This document shows positions 1-9,370 of a stretch of DNA of 64,000 bases, piece by piece. Positions within the stretch are counted from its first letter, which is position 1; the number at the start of each line of letters is the position of its first letter. A model generated the notes under the pieces. That model worked only from the letters and a program-made list of their open reading frames with translations, was not told the origin of the DNA and did no database searches. A program made the translations under genes and the position numbers. Source of the DNA: Sphingobacteriaceae bacterium (GTDB lineage: Bacteria; Bacteroidota; Bacteroidia; Sphingobacteriales; Sphingobacteriaceae); NCBI GenBank assembly GCA_017745075.1, contig JAGIAD010000004.1, forward strand, positions 1-64,000. Reading direction: 5' to 3'.

Positions 1-21
1 TGCAATTGTGGTAAACCTAGA

Positions 22-123
22 ATACGACTGGAGCTTAGCGTAATGGAGAGATCTGTCTAGATAGATTTCCCTTCACTGAGTACTTCGTGGTTGTCGAGTG
101 TGTGCACTCCACACGAAATGAAG
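22..123. repeat. Dispersed hairpin repeat, copy A
   Basis: This roughly 100 bp block resembles a second block at 41252-41358. Both contain the words CGACTGGAGC, ATGGAGAGATCT, a CACTGAG/GCTGAGCACT core and a terminal CGAAATGA. In the 41 kb copy the two ends are inverted complements (GTCATCTCGA and CTCGAAATGAC). It lies downstream of the mfd/DUF3820 pair and holds no gene. It looks like a non-coding REP-like element; its function is unknown. Confidence 0.6.
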
Positions 124-143
124 TTATCTCCATTAGCGCCCCA

Positions 144-362
144 TCAACGCTGATTCTTCAATGGTGTTAATAAATATTCCAGGCCATTAACCCGAATCTC
201 AAACATTGTAGCCATTAAATCCCCCAATTTACCTTTCGGGAAGCCTTTATCCTTATACCAAAGCAGGTAACTTTCGGGGATATTGCAGATCAGGTAGCCT
301 TTATATTTTCCATAAGGCATTTGCATTTTCACTAAATCAAGCAATAGGGTTGGGTCTAACAT
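144..362 (-). CDS. DUF3820 family small protein
   Basis: A 72-residue protein with the DUF3820 pattern: MPYGKYKGYLI near residues 15-25, then IPESYLLWY and a GFPKGKLGDL segment. The family is sometimes labelled a putative quorum-sensing-regulated virulence factor, but no biochemical activity is established. The ATG lies 2 nt after the mfd stop codon on the same strand, so it is almost certainly co-transcribed with mfd. No signal peptide or membrane segment is visible. The family call is confident; the function is unknown. Confidence 0.8.
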   Translation of the reverse strand: MLDPTLLLDLVKMQMPYGKYKGYLICNIPESYLLWYKDKGFPKGKLGDLMATMFEIRVNGLEYLLTPLKNQR

Positions 363-364
363 TT

Positions 365-3300
365 TTAGTCGATAAGTTCCAAAGTTTCTATTGCTTCTTC
401 AACCGTATTTATATTATCAAAGGCAATCCTGAGTGTATTTTTTACCTCTTTTAAATTGCACATCCGTGGATGGTTCTGTGCAAAGGTTAAAATTTTGGTG
501 AAAGTATTCGAATCGAAATAAGCCGATTGTTTATCGCTTAAGAAATAGCCGCGCAAACTATTTTTCTTAAAGCTGATTTTCTCAAATCCTAATTTCTTGC
601 CCAGCCACTGCAAACGCACCACGCTAAGCATGGTTTTTACCTGTGGAGGAACTGGTCCGAAACGATCGGTCAGGTGTTTTTCGAAAATGGCCAGTTCGGC
701 TTCGTTATCGAGTTTAGAAAGTTCGGTATATAGGTTGTAACGCTCGGTGATATTGGTAATGTAAGCATCAGGGATGTACAATTCCAGGTCTGTATCTACC
801 TGCGTAAAGCCTACAAACGGACGGGCAGGCTCATTTTCGAACAATCCTTTAAATTCAGCTTCTTTTAGTTCCTGGATGGCTTCATCCAATATTTTATGAT
901 ACATTTCGAAACCGATTTCGGCAATAAAACCACTTTGCTCTGCACCCAATAAATTTCCACTGCCGCGAATGTCCAGATCGCGCATGGCCACGTTAAAACC
1001 ACTGCCGAGATCAGAAAACTCTTCAATGGCGCTTAAACGTTTACGCGCTTCAGAGGTTAAAGTAGATAAAGGTGGAGAAAGCAGGTAACAGAATGCTTTT
1101 TTATTACTCCGCCCTACCCTGCCACGCATCTGGTGCAGGTCGCTTAAACCAAACATGTGTGCATGGTTGATGATGATGGTATTAGCATTAGGGATATCTA
1201 AACCCGCTTCTATGATCGTTGTGGCCACCAGGACATCCTTTGCTCCATTAATGAAGTCGAGCATTACATCTTCCAATTCATCGCCATCCAGCTGGCCGTG
1301 TGCAATGCCAATTCTTGCTTTTGGTACCAGTTTCTGGATTAATCCGCCCAATTGCATCAGGTCATTTACCCGGTTATGGATAAAAAATACCTGTCCGCCG
1401 CGGTCTAATTCGAACTGAACCGCTTCCTGAATCAGTTTATCATTAAAAACATGTAACTCGGTGTTAACCGGTTGCCGGTTTGGTGGTGGTGTGCTGATAA
1501 TAGATAAATCTCTTGCCCCCATTAAAGAAAAATGCAGCGTTCTGGGAATCGGCGTTGCGGTTAGCGTTAAAGTATCAACGTTTACACGTATGGCTTTTAA
1601 CCGTTCTTTTGCAGTAACACCAAACTTTTGCTCTTCGTCAATAATCATGATGCCAAGATCTTTAAACTTAACATCCTTGCTCAATAAACGGTGTGTTCCG
1701 ATCAGAATATCAACTTTGCCTGCAGCAGCTTCGGCCAGGGTATCTTTAATCTGTTTATTGGTTTTAAAACGGTTGATATAATCTACCGTAACCGGGAAAT
1801 CTTTTAAACGGGAAGAGAAGGTTTTAAAATGTTGTAAAGCTAAAATGGTAGTTGGAACCAGAACAGCTGCCTGTTTGCCCTCAGCAACAGCTTTGAAGGC
1901 CGCGCGAACAGCGATCTCTGTTTTTCCAAAGCCTACATCGCCGCAAACCAGACGGTCCATTGGATGGGGCGATTCCATATCTTTTTTAACATCCTGGGTG
2001 GCTTTTAACTGATCTGGGGTATCCTCGTAAATAAAAGAAGCTTCCAGTTCAGTTTGTAAATAGCTATCCGGAGAAAATGCAGTTCCGGCCTGGGTTTTGC
2101 GTAAGGCATAAAGCTTAATCAGGTCGCGGGCAATGTCTTTAACTTTTTTTTTTGTAGTTTTTTTTAGCTTATCCCAGGCATCAGTACCTAGTTTATTCAT
2201 CTTGGGTACTCCGCTTTCCTTGCCGCTGTACTTGGCAATACGGTTTAATGAGTTGATGTTTACATAAAGCAGGTCGTTATCTGCATAAATTAAACGGATC
2301 ATCTCCTGGGTTTTACCGTTTACCTCCACTTTTTCAAGTCCGGCATATTTGCCGATCCCGTGGTCGATGTGGGTAACAAAATCGCCGGATTTTAGCTCCC
2401 TTAAGTCTTTTAAGGTAATGGCCTGACTTTTCTGATAGCCTTTCTTTAACTTGTATTTGTAATAACGGTCAAAGATCTGGTGGTCGGTATAAAATGCTGT
2501 CTGGATCTTCGGATCTACAAAACCCTCGCGCAACATGCTATTAATAGGCGTAAATTTGGCTGTTTTGTCAATATCCTCTAAAATGGCATATAAACGCTCG
2601 ATCTGTTTTGGCGAATCGGTAAAAATAAAGTTAACAATGCCCTCTTTTTCATTTTCCTTAAGGTTGTGGATCAGGAGGTTAAAATCTTTATTAAAAGAAG
2701 GCTGCGGTTTGGTTTCGAACTCGAAACGGTTATCTGTTTTATAAAAAAACTGCTTGCCGAATTCAACAAGGGGAAAATCATGAAGATGATCACCCAATAG
2801 TTTTTCGTCGCTGAAAGCAAATTTAGGGTCGATCCACTCCGGGTTCTGCGCTTTATCTGTGGCTGGCAAAGCTTTCCAAAGCTCAACAGCTTTTTTAAAT
2901 CCGGCCTTAACAATGTCTAAAGTAAATTCTACATCTTTAAACCACAGCTGGGTATCCTGGTCGATATAATCAAGGATACTGATATTACTTTCGGTTAAAA
3001 ATTTAGCCTGAACGTTCGGTACAATGGTAAGCGATTTAACATCGGCAACCGAAAGCTGGCTCTCAATTTCAAAACTTCTGATGCTTTCTACCTCATCGCC
3101 AAAAAACTCGATGCGGTAAGGCAAATCAGAAGAAAAAGAAAAGATATCTACAATTCCGCCACGGATGGAAAACTGGCCCGGCTCGTAAACAAAATCCCTG
3201 CGGTCGAAATCGTAATCAATTAAAAATTCATTGATAAAATCGATGCCCAGTTTCGCACCCAGACTGATCTCTAATGTGTTTTTTTCCAATGCCGAGCGGT

Positions 3301-3703
3301 CAATCACCTTTTCGGCAATGGCTTCGGGGTAAGAAACGACAATTTTTCCATATTCCGAATCGTGGTTTAACTCGTTCAATACCTCAGCACGTGCCAGTAC
3401 ATTGGCCGTATCTACCTGTGTAAAATCAAAAGATTTTCGGTAAGAAGAAGGAAAAAGCAAAACCTGTTTGTCGAGCACGCTTTCCAGGTCGGATTGGAAA
3501 TAAGCGGCCTCTTCCCTGTCTGGCAAAACGAACATTATGGGTTTATGCAATAGGAAATAAGAAGACAGGGCAACAATAGCGTCGGCTGAGCCCACCAATC
3601 CTTTTAATTGTATCTTAGGGTTTTTGGCAGCATTCAACGCTTTGGTAAATTGTGTTACCCTCTCGTCGGTTTTGTATCGGTTTATTAAATCTCGAATGTT
3701 CAA
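365..3703 (-). CDS. mfd: Transcription-repair coupling factor Mfd
   Basis: A 1112-residue Mfd, a DNA translocase that removes RNA polymerase stalled at lesions and recruits UvrA. A UvrB-like N-terminal part covers about residues 1-350. The RNA-polymerase-interacting domain follows (GDFVTHIDHGIGKYAGL, about 440-510). Then come helicase motifs: Walker A GDVGFGKTE near 587, DEEQ near 688, TLTATPIPRTL, and the QMRGRVGR motif. The C-terminal TRCF domain follows. Length is normal. The start is TTG, since an in-frame stop lies 18 nt upstream and no ATG intervenes. A TATTTTTG box ends only 4 nt before this TTG. A run of ten A (coding strand) lies at 2144-2153. Confidence 0.97.
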   Translation of the reverse strand: MNIRDLINRYKTDERVTQFTKALNAAKNPKIQLKGLVGSADAIVALSSYFLLHKPIMFVLPDREEAAYFQSDLESVLDKQVLLFPSSYRKSFDFTQVDTANVLARAEVLNELNHDSEYGKIVVSYPEAIAEKVIDRSALEKNTLEISLGAKLGIDFINEFLIDYDFDRRDFVYEPGQFSIRGGIVDIFSFSSDLPYRIEFFGDEVESIRSFEIESQLSVADVKSLTIVPNVQAKFLTESNISILDYIDQDTQLWFKDVEFTLDIVKAGFKKAVELWKALPATDKAQNPEWIDPKFAFSDEKLLGDHLHDFPLVEFGKQFFYKTDNRFEFETKPQPSFNKDFNLLIHNLKENEKEGIVNFIFTDSPKQIERLYAILEDIDKTAKFTPINSMLREGFVDPKIQTAFYTDHQIFDRYYKYKLKKGYQKSQAITLKDLRELKSGDFVTHIDHGIGKYAGLEKVEVNGKTQEMIRLIYADNDLLYVNINSLNRIAKYSGKESGVPKMNKLGTDAWDKLKKTTKKKVKDIARDLIKLYALRKTQAGTAFSPDSYLQTELEASFIYEDTPDQLKATQDVKKDMESPHPMDRLVCGDVGFGKTEIAVRAAFKAVAEGKQAAVLVPTTILALQHFKTFSSRLKDFPVTVDYINRFKTNKQIKDTLAEAAAGKVDILIGTHRLLSKDVKFKDLGIMIIDEEQKFGVTAKERLKAIRVNVDTLTLTATPIPRTLHFSLMGARDLSIISTPPPNRQPVNTELHVFNDKLIQEAVQFELDRGGQVFFIHNRVNDLMQLGGLIQKLVPKARIGIAHGQLDGDELEDVMLDFINGAKDVLVATTIIEAGLDIPNANTIIINHAHMFGLSDLHQMRGRVGRSNKKAFCYLLSPPLSTLTSEARKRLSAIEEFSDLGSGFNVAMRDLDIRGSGNLLGAEQSGFIAEIGFEMYHKILDEAIQELKEAEFKGLFENEPARPFVGFTQVDTDLELYIPDAYITNITERYNLYTELSKLDNEAELAIFEKHLTDRFGPVPPQVKTMLSVVRLQWLGKKLGFEKISFKKNSLRGYFLSDKQSAYFDSNTFTKILTFAQNHPRMCNLKEVKNTLRIAFDNINTVEEAIETLELID

Positions 3704-3707
3704 GGCA

Positions 3708-3715
3708 CAAAAATA
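3708..3715 (-). promoter_or_regulatory. Candidate -7 box for mfd
   Basis: TATTTTTG on the minus strand matches the Bacteroidota TAnnTTTG -7 consensus. It ends 4 nt before the TTG start of mfd. No clear TTG-type -33 element was found. Confidence 0.4.
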
Positions 3716-3933
3716 AGCTTATCTTTTAATATTAACCTGTAATTTATGTAAAGGTTTTTTTAACTATTTTTGGCTGAACTGCGATATAGAAATCGGATTT
3801 AGGAAAAAACAGCAACTTATTCTTAGATGGTATCGTTCGTTTGGTCGAAATATATCCCCCTTTCGTCGATTAAGGGCAAATCGGTGTAACAAAGGTAGTT
3901 CTGTAGCCTCTAAATTGTATAAAAAGTGAAACG

Positions 3934-4236
3934 ATGAAATACATTAAAAGCTTTCCACTGGAACTTTTTTTCTGGTTAACGGCTTTAGTATTACTGGCAA
4001 CAGCGAATGGCCACGAGCATCATTTTACACTTTGTCCTTTAGCCAATTTGGGTTTTGAGGACTGGTGTCCGGGATGTGGTATAGGCAGGTCAATCAGTCA
4101 TATTTTACATGGCAGGTTTACCGAAAGCTTTTCCGAACACTGGTTTGGGTTTCCGGCACTTTTGATTATAGTTTACAGAATTTATACATTGATAAAAAAT
4201 AAAAAGAAGTTTAAAATTTTACCAACAAATACATAG
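3934..4236 (+). CDS. DUF2752 membrane protein
   Basis: A 100-residue protein with two membrane segments (about residues 9-25 and 72-88). Between them is the DUF2752 signature: LCPLANLGFEDWCPGCGIGRS, with Cys pairs, followed by a histidine-containing ILHGRFTESF stretch. DUF2752 proteins are small inner-membrane proteins of unknown function; the CPGCG motif suggests metal or thiol chemistry (inference). It sits 5 nt upstream of a TM2-domain gene and probably forms an operon with it. About 230 bp of non-coding DNA separates it from the divergent mfd. Confidence 0.85.
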   Translation: MKYIKSFPLELFFWLTALVLLATANGHEHHFTLCPLANLGFEDWCPGCGIGRSISHILHGRFTESFSEHWFGFPALLIIVYRIYTLIKNKKKFKILPTNT

Positions 4237-4241
4237 AAACC

Positions 4242-4628
4242 ATGGATATATTTCAATCACCTCTAATGTCGTTACCAGGTATAACACCAGAGGAATACTC
4301 ATATTTACAACAGGCAACAACAGGTTTAACTGAAGAGCAGTTGCGCAATTTCCTGATGGTTTACAGCAGCAAAAGAAAAAACCCTTCAGATATGTTGATT
4401 TTTTGCTTAATCGGACTGTTTGTTGTTCCGGGCTTGCAAAGGTTTATCATAGGCCAGGTCGGAATGGGTATTTTATACCTGGTAACAGCAGGTTTGTGTT
4501 TTATCGGATCGATTATTGATGTAATTAACCACAAAACCCTTGCTTTTGAGCATAACCAGAAAATGGTTTTCGAAAGCTTACAGATGGTAAGAATGAGCGG
4601 TGGATTTCAGCAGGCAGGAAAATTCTAG
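4242..4628 (+). CDS. TM2 domain-containing membrane protein
   Basis: A 128-residue protein. Residues 1-45 are cytosolic-looking and hydrophilic (GITPEEYSYLQQAT). Two hydrophobic segments follow (about 49-66 and 71-92) with the TM2 pattern, ending in a conserved basic/acidic tail (EHNQKMVFESLQMV). TM2 proteins have no settled function. The gene follows the DUF2752 gene by 5 nt, and a good hairpin terminator lies 22 nt after the stop, so the two genes form a short transcription unit. Confidence 0.8.
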   Translation: MDIFQSPLMSLPGITPEEYSYLQQATTGLTEEQLRNFLMVYSSKRKNPSDMLIFCLIGLFVVPGLQRFIIGQVGMGILYLVTAGLCFIGSIIDVINHKTLAFEHNQKMVFESLQMVRMSGGFQQAGKF

Positions 4629-4649
4629 GATAACTAAATCTTAATATTA

Positions 4650-4686
4650 AAATCCGCATCCAATTTATTTGAATGCGGATTTTTCT
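4650..4686 (+). terminator. Rho-independent terminator after TM2 gene
   Basis: A perfect 10-bp stem (AAATCCGCAT with ATGCGGATTT), a 13-nt AT-rich loop and a T run. Confidence 0.8.
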
Positions 4687-4723
4687 GTTAAATAGAAATC
4701 AATGAAATTTCTATATTTATCGA

Positions 4724-5821
4724 ATGAAATTAGCTGAAATTACCAATTATTTAGAAAGCATTGCGCCGCTTAATTATCAGGAAGATTACGATAACTCCGG
4801 CCTGATTGTGGGCGATCCGAATATGGAAATCCATGCTGCTTTGGTGGCTTTAGATTGCGTGGAAAAAATTGTTGATGAAGCCATTTCTACAGGCTGTAAC
4901 CTGATCATCACCCACCACCCCATTGTTTTTAAGGGGATAAAAAAGCTGAATGGAAAAAACTATGTTGAACGTGTGGTGTTAAAAGCTATTAAGAACAACA
5001 TCGCACTTTATGCCATACATACCAATTTAGACAATATCCATACCGGAGTAAATGCCATGATTTGTGAGCGTTTGGGTTTAACAGGTACCAAGGTACTTTC
5101 TCCTAAAGCCGGACTCTTAAAAAAACTGGTTACCTATTGTCCGCATGCACAAGCCGAACAGTTGCGATCGGCATTGTTTTATGCCGGCGCAGGGAACATT
5201 GGCAATTATAGCGAGTGCAGTTTCAATGCCGATGGTTTTGGCACATTTAAAGGTAATGAAGATTCAGATCCTTTTGTGGGCGAAAAAGGTTTCCGCCATC
5301 GCGAAAACGAAGTAAGGATCGAAATGGTGTACCCTACCCAGGCAGAGCGGAAAATTTTGGTTGCCCTTTTCGAAAACCATCCTTACGAAGAGGTGGCTTA
5401 CGATATTTACAAACTCGAAAATAAACACCAGCTGGTAGGTTCGGGTATGGTTGGCTGGCTGGAATACGATATGGACGGCTATGATTTTTTACATCTGGTA
5501 AAAGACAGGATGCAGGCCAAAGTGGTCAGGCATACCGAAGTAATTGGTAAGAGGATCAAAAAAGTAGCAGTTTGTGGTGGTTCAGGAAGCTTCCTTTTAA
5601 AAGATGCAATTGCCGCTGGGGCGGATGCTTTTATCACCGCAGATTTCAAATATCATGAGTTTTTTGATGCAGAGGAAAAACTGATCATTGCCGACATCGG
5701 ACACTTTGAAACTGAACAATTTACCTCAAATTTATTGCTTGAAATTATTCAGAAAAAATTTACTAACTTTGCAATCCGTTTAACGGAGCAAAATACAAAC
5801 CCCATAAATTACTTGTTTTAA
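4724..5821 (+). CDS. NIF3-like dinuclear metal-centre protein
   Basis: A 365-residue protein of the NIF3/YqfO (DUF34) family, often mis-annotated as GTP cyclohydrolase I type 2. Metal-ligand candidates are visible: H64-H65 in ITHHP, H99 and D103 in AIHTNLD, and H327/E331 in GHFETEQ. The length fits the three-part form, where a CutA1-like domain (about residues 130-235, with the HPYEEVAYDIYKL motif) is inserted between the two NIF3 halves. Members form hexamers; the physiological substrate is not established. The stop codon overlaps the next ATG by one base (TAATG), suggesting translational coupling. Confidence 0.93.
   Translation: MKLAEITNYLESIAPLNYQEDYDNSGLIVGDPNMEIHAALVALDCVEKIVDEAISTGCNLIITHHPIVFKGIKKLNGKNYVERVVLKAIKNNIALYAIHTNLDNIHTGVNAMICERLGLTGTKVLSPKAGLLKKLVTYCPHAQAEQLRSALFYAGAGNIGNYSECSFNADGFGTFKGNEDSDPFVGEKGFRHRENEVRIEMVYPTQAERKILVALFENHPYEEVAYDIYKLENKHQLVGSGMVGWLEYDMDGYDFLHLVKDRMQAKVVRHTEVIGKRIKKVAVCGGSGSFLLKDAIAAGADAFITADFKYHEFFDAEEKLIIADIGHFETEQFTSNLLLEIIQKKFTNFAIRLTEQNTNPINYLF
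5764..5771 (+). promoter_or_regulatory. Possible internal -7 box
   Basis: TAACTTTG inside the end of the NIF3-like gene, with a TTG at 5739-5741 (22-bp spacer). It could give the zinc-ribbon gene at 5821 its own promoter. Chance occurrence cannot be excluded. Confidence 0.3.
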
Positions 5822-6564
5822 TGGAACAAACCGTAGAACAAAAGCTAAAAGCTTTATACGAATTACAAAATATCCACACTAAAATTGATAAGATTCGTCA
5901 GGTACGTGGCGAATTACCAATGGAAGTTGCCGATCTTGAGGATGATGTTTTAGGATTAGAGACCAGAATTTCAAAAATCAAAGGCGAACTTGATGATCTT
6001 GAGGATTCGATCGTAACCCGTAAAAATACAATTAAAGATGCGCAAGCTGCCATCAAAAGATACGATTCTCAATTAAAAGAAGTTAAAAATAACCGCGAAT
6101 ACGATGCTTTAACCAAAGAAATCGAGATTCAAGGTTTAGATATCCAGGTTTCTGAAAAGAAAATTAAGGAACATGGTTTCGAAATCAACTCTAAAACTGA
6201 AATCTACGAAGCTGCTAAGGCAGAATTAGATGGCAGAAAGAAAGATTTGGAAGCTAAAAAAACTGAGCTTGACGTAATTACTGCAGAAACTGAAAAAGAA
6301 GAAGAAGATTTACAGAAGAAAGCTGATAAAGCTGAGACTCAGATAGAAGATCGTTTATTGGTTGCTTATAAACGTTTACGCAAAAATGCAGTAAATGGTT
6401 TAGCTGTAGTAACCATCGACCGTGACTCTTGCTCAGGTTGTTTCAATCAGATTCCACCTCAACGCCAGTTAGATATCCGTCAGCGTAAAAAAATCATTGT
6501 TTGCGAACATTGCGGCCGTATTTTGGTTGATGAGGCTTTAACCCATGAAGTAGCTGAAGCTTAA
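5821..6564 (+). CDS. Coiled-coil protein with C4 zinc ribbon
   Basis: A 247-residue protein. Residues about 10-185 are Lys/Glu-rich heptads forming a long coiled coil. The end is a zinc ribbon with C204-x2-C207 and C228-x2-C231 (DSCSGC and VCEHCGR). This is the DUF164/CdsZ-type zinc-ribbon family (also found in Chlamydia and Helicobacter), thought to bind nucleic acid; the role is unsettled. It is translationally coupled to the NIF3-like gene, a pairing I associate with Bacteroidota. A strong terminator follows the stop. Confidence 0.88.
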   Translation: MEQTVEQKLKALYELQNIHTKIDKIRQVRGELPMEVADLEDDVLGLETRISKIKGELDDLEDSIVTRKNTIKDAQAAIKRYDSQLKEVKNNREYDALTKEIEIQGLDIQVSEKKIKEHGFEINSKTEIYEAAKAELDGRKKDLEAKKTELDVITAETEKEEEDLQKKADKAETQIEDRLLVAYKRLRKNAVNGLAVVTIDRDSCSGCFNQIPPQRQLDIRQRKKIIVCEHCGRILVDEALTHEVAEA

Positions 6565-6583
6565 ACCAAATATTAAAATAATT

Positions 6584-6614
6584 AAAACGTCCCGGTTAAC
6601 CGGGACGTTTTTTG
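6584..6614 (+). terminator. Rho-independent terminator after zinc-ribbon gene
   Basis: A perfect inverted repeat, AAAACGTCCCGG/CCGGGACGTTTT with a TTAA centre, followed by T residues. Confidence 0.85.
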
Positions 6615-6731
6615 TTTAGGCCTGTTTTTTGCTCACACAAAACAAGAATAACTTTTTAGCGTTTAATGTAGATATTTGTTAACATGTGAAGCTGTAGCGG
6701 CAGCACAGAACCAACCGAAATAGAATCCCTG

Positions 6732-8219
6732 ATGAATAAAAGCTTCCGTTTTTTTGTAACCTCTGCGCTGCTCCTCTCTCCTTTGTTCTCCCTTGCAAAC
6801 TTCGATTTCAATAACAATTGCCTGAACGCTTATAAAAGCATTTTCGAATTAAAACTTGGCAATGCAAAGGCATATATTTCAACCGAAAAGAAGCTGCATC
6901 CCAATAATTCGATTATCCCGCTGCTCGAAAATTATATAGATTATTTTACCGTACTTACTTCAGAAAGCAAGGCTGATTTCGATCGTTTGAAAGGAAATAA
7001 ATCATCCAGGCTCGATCAGATCAGCGATGACGATAAAAATTCACCTTATTATCTTTATGCACAGGCAGAGATTAATTTGCAATGGGCACTCATCCGTGGT
7101 CGTTTTGGAGAATATTTTAACGCGGCAATGGAAGTTAAAAGAGCAAACAGTCTTTTACAGGATAACAATAAAAAATTCCCCAATTTTCACCTTAATTTAA
7201 AAGGTTTAGGACTGATTAATGCTGTTTTGGGCAATTTGCCTGATGGCGCCTTAAAAACAGCACTTTCTACCTTCGGTATTAAAGGAAATTTGCAGAACGG
7301 ATTGAACATGTTTGAAAAACTGGCCGATAACCTGCCCAAATCATCTTATGAGCCTTTTTACGAAGAAGTGGTATTTTATTACGCCTACGTATTAACCGAT
7401 GTGGCGCACAGCCCCCAGGCTTATGCTAAAACAATGAAATATACCGAAAGGATTGCCGATACCAGTTTGCTTAAAAGCTATCTGCAAAGTTATGTGTGCA
7501 TTAAAAATTCGCACAGCGAAGAGGCTATAGCTATTCTAGCGAAACGGCCCGAAGGAGGAGTTTATCAGCCTTTCCCTTACCTGGATTACCTGGAAGGAAT
7601 TGCGCACTTAAATAAACTGGACTTAAATGCAGCAACTTATTTTAACCGGTTTTTACAGGCCACAAAGGGTGTAAATTTTGTAAAGGATGCTTACCTCCAC
7701 CTGGGATGGATCTCGCTACTGAAAGGAGATAAAGCAGGCTACACGGCATTTGCTGCCAAGGCGGTTAAAAATGGCTACACTTACATGGAAAAAGATAAGC
7801 AGGCTAAAAGTGAAGCCGCCGCCGGAACACCGACCCTTGATCTTTTAAAAGCCAGGCTTTTGTTTGATGGTGGTTATTTAAGCAAGGCCCTGCAGTTACT
7901 GGATGATAAAAAAGCTGGTGATTATACCAATGAAAAAGATAAAACGGAGTTTAATTACCGTTTAGGCAGGATATATGACGATCTGGGTAAAGATGAGCAG
8001 GCCCTGGCTGCTTACCAGGAAACGATTAATATAGGAAAAAATCTTAAATATTATTTTGCTGCCAACGCCGCCTTGCAAATGGGAAAAGTTTACGAGCGGA
8101 AGAAAAACGAAGCTAAAGCAAAAGAGGCTTTCAATACCGCCATTTCCATGAAAAATCATGAATTTGAAAGCAGTATCGAAAGCCAGGCTAAAGCCGGATT
8201 GAGGCGTTTAGCGAATTAA
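6732..8219 (+). CDS. Exported tetratricopeptide-repeat protein
   Basis: A 495-residue protein with an N-terminal signal peptide (MNKSFRFFVTSALLLSPLF, cleavage after about residue 22). The rest is helical. TPR-like units are clearest at the C-terminus: FNYRLGRIYDDLGKDEQALAAYQ, and AALQMGKVYERKKNEAKAKEAF (about 405-480). It is probably periplasmic and acts as a protein-interaction scaffold; no partner is evident. Its stop overlaps tail-to-tail with the stop of the convergent KASIII gene by 4 bp, leaving no room for a terminator between them. Confidence 0.8.
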   Translation: MNKSFRFFVTSALLLSPLFSLANFDFNNNCLNAYKSIFELKLGNAKAYISTEKKLHPNNSIIPLLENYIDYFTVLTSESKADFDRLKGNKSSRLDQISDDDKNSPYYLYAQAEINLQWALIRGRFGEYFNAAMEVKRANSLLQDNNKKFPNFHLNLKGLGLINAVLGNLPDGALKTALSTFGIKGNLQNGLNMFEKLADNLPKSSYEPFYEEVVFYYAYVLTDVAHSPQAYAKTMKYTERIADTSLLKSYLQSYVCIKNSHSEEAIAILAKRPEGGVYQPFPYLDYLEGIAHLNKLDLNAATYFNRFLQATKGVNFVKDAYLHLGWISLLKGDKAGYTAFAAKAVKNGYTYMEKDKQAKSEAAAGTPTLDLLKARLLFDGGYLSKALQLLDDKKAGDYTNEKDKTEFNYRLGRIYDDLGKDEQALAAYQETINIGKNLKYYFAANAALQMGKVYERKKNEAKAKEAFNTAISMKNHEFESSIESQAKAGLRRLAN

Positions 8220-9292
8220 AAACGGTACACAAAAGCATTGATGTGCATGCCTGCCCCAACTGAAGCAAAAACAGCTACATCGCCGGCTTTAACTTTATAA
8301 CCTTTAACCTGCTCTTTTAGAACAAGGTCTAACAAAGTTGGTACAGTGGCAACAGAACTGTTCCCCAGCCAGGAAATTGTCATCGGAACCAGGTTTTCAG
8401 GAACAACATCCTTGCCATACAACTTAAATAAACGCTTCATAATGGCGGTATCCATTTTACCGTTGGCCTGGTGTACAAATACAATATTGATATCTTCTAC
8501 ACTCAGCCCGGCTTTATCAATGGCTTTTTTTATCACTTGAGGTACCTGAACCACTGCAAACTCATAAAGTTTACGTCCGTTCATTTTAAGGTAGAAATTT
8601 CCACTGGTTTCATCCGGGTGTGAACCCTTGCCCATGGTTAACAGGTTGCCGTAGTTAACCGCGTGTGTTTCTGTTTTGTGGGCCAATATTCCTTTTTTTT
8701 CCGTTGATTCTGTTGCTTCAAAAATTACCGCTCCGGCTCCATCCGAAAAAATCATGCTGTCGCGGTCGTGTGGATCAATAATACGGCTCAGCGTTTCTGC
8801 ACCGATCACCATCACCCTTTTGGCATCGCCGCTTTTAATGTAATAATCGGCCTGTATGGCTCCCTGTACCCATCCAGGACAACCAAATATGAGGTCGTAA
8901 GCTACACAATCAGGATTATGGATACCCAACTGCTGTTTAACTTTTGAAGCCAGGGAAGGTAAAATATCACTTCGGTTACTATTTAGGGGGATATCGCCAA
9001 AATTATGGCAGAAGATAATATAATCTAAAGTTTCCTTATCTATACCTGCGTTTTCTATGGCTTTTTCGGCCGCCTTGGCACCAATATGATTACTTAATTG
9101 CTCAGGGCAGGCATAACGTCTTTCTACGATCTCGGTGATTTCGGAAAATTTATGAATGATCTCTGAGTTCTCCTTTTCCAGCCGGTTTCCGTTCTCGAAA
9201 AATGTACTGTTTAAGAATTCGTTTCCAGAAATAATGTTCTGTGGAATGTAACTTCCGGTACCTAAAATTACCGTGTTAATCGATTTGCTCAT
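8216..9292 (-). CDS. 3-oxoacyl-ACP synthase III (KASIII/FabH-like)
   Basis: A 358-residue thiolase-fold enzyme. The Cys-His-Asn triad is complete: C138 in FGCPGW, H274 in VHQANGK, N311 in WLGNSSVA. This predicts decarboxylative condensation of an acyl-CoA/acyl thioester with malonyl-ACP. It lies away from other fatty-acid genes and next to a two-component system. The cell's main FabH may be elsewhere, so this could be a paralogue starting a specialised lipid or polyketide-like product (inference). The family assignment is firm; the substrate is unknown. Confidence 0.88.
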   Translation of the reverse strand: MSKSINTVILGTGSYIPQNIISGNEFLNSTFFENGNRLEKENSEIIHKFSEITEIVERRYACPEQLSNHIGAKAAEKAIENAGIDKETLDYIIFCHNFGDIPLNSNRSDILPSLASKVKQQLGIHNPDCVAYDLIFGCPGWVQGAIQADYYIKSGDAKRVMVIGAETLSRIIDPHDRDSMIFSDGAGAVIFEATESTEKKGILAHKTETHAVNYGNLLTMGKGSHPDETSGNFYLKMNGRKLYEFAVVQVPQVIKKAIDKAGLSVEDINIVFVHQANGKMDTAIMKRLFKLYGKDVVPENLVPMTISWLGNSSVATVPTLLDLVLKEQVKGYKVKAGDVAVFASVGAGMHINAFVYRF

Positions 9293-9370
9293 AATTATAA
9301 TACCGGAGACTAAAACGGTATGTAGTATAAAAATACCAATTTTATTCGATAAAAGGAAATATATTTGATT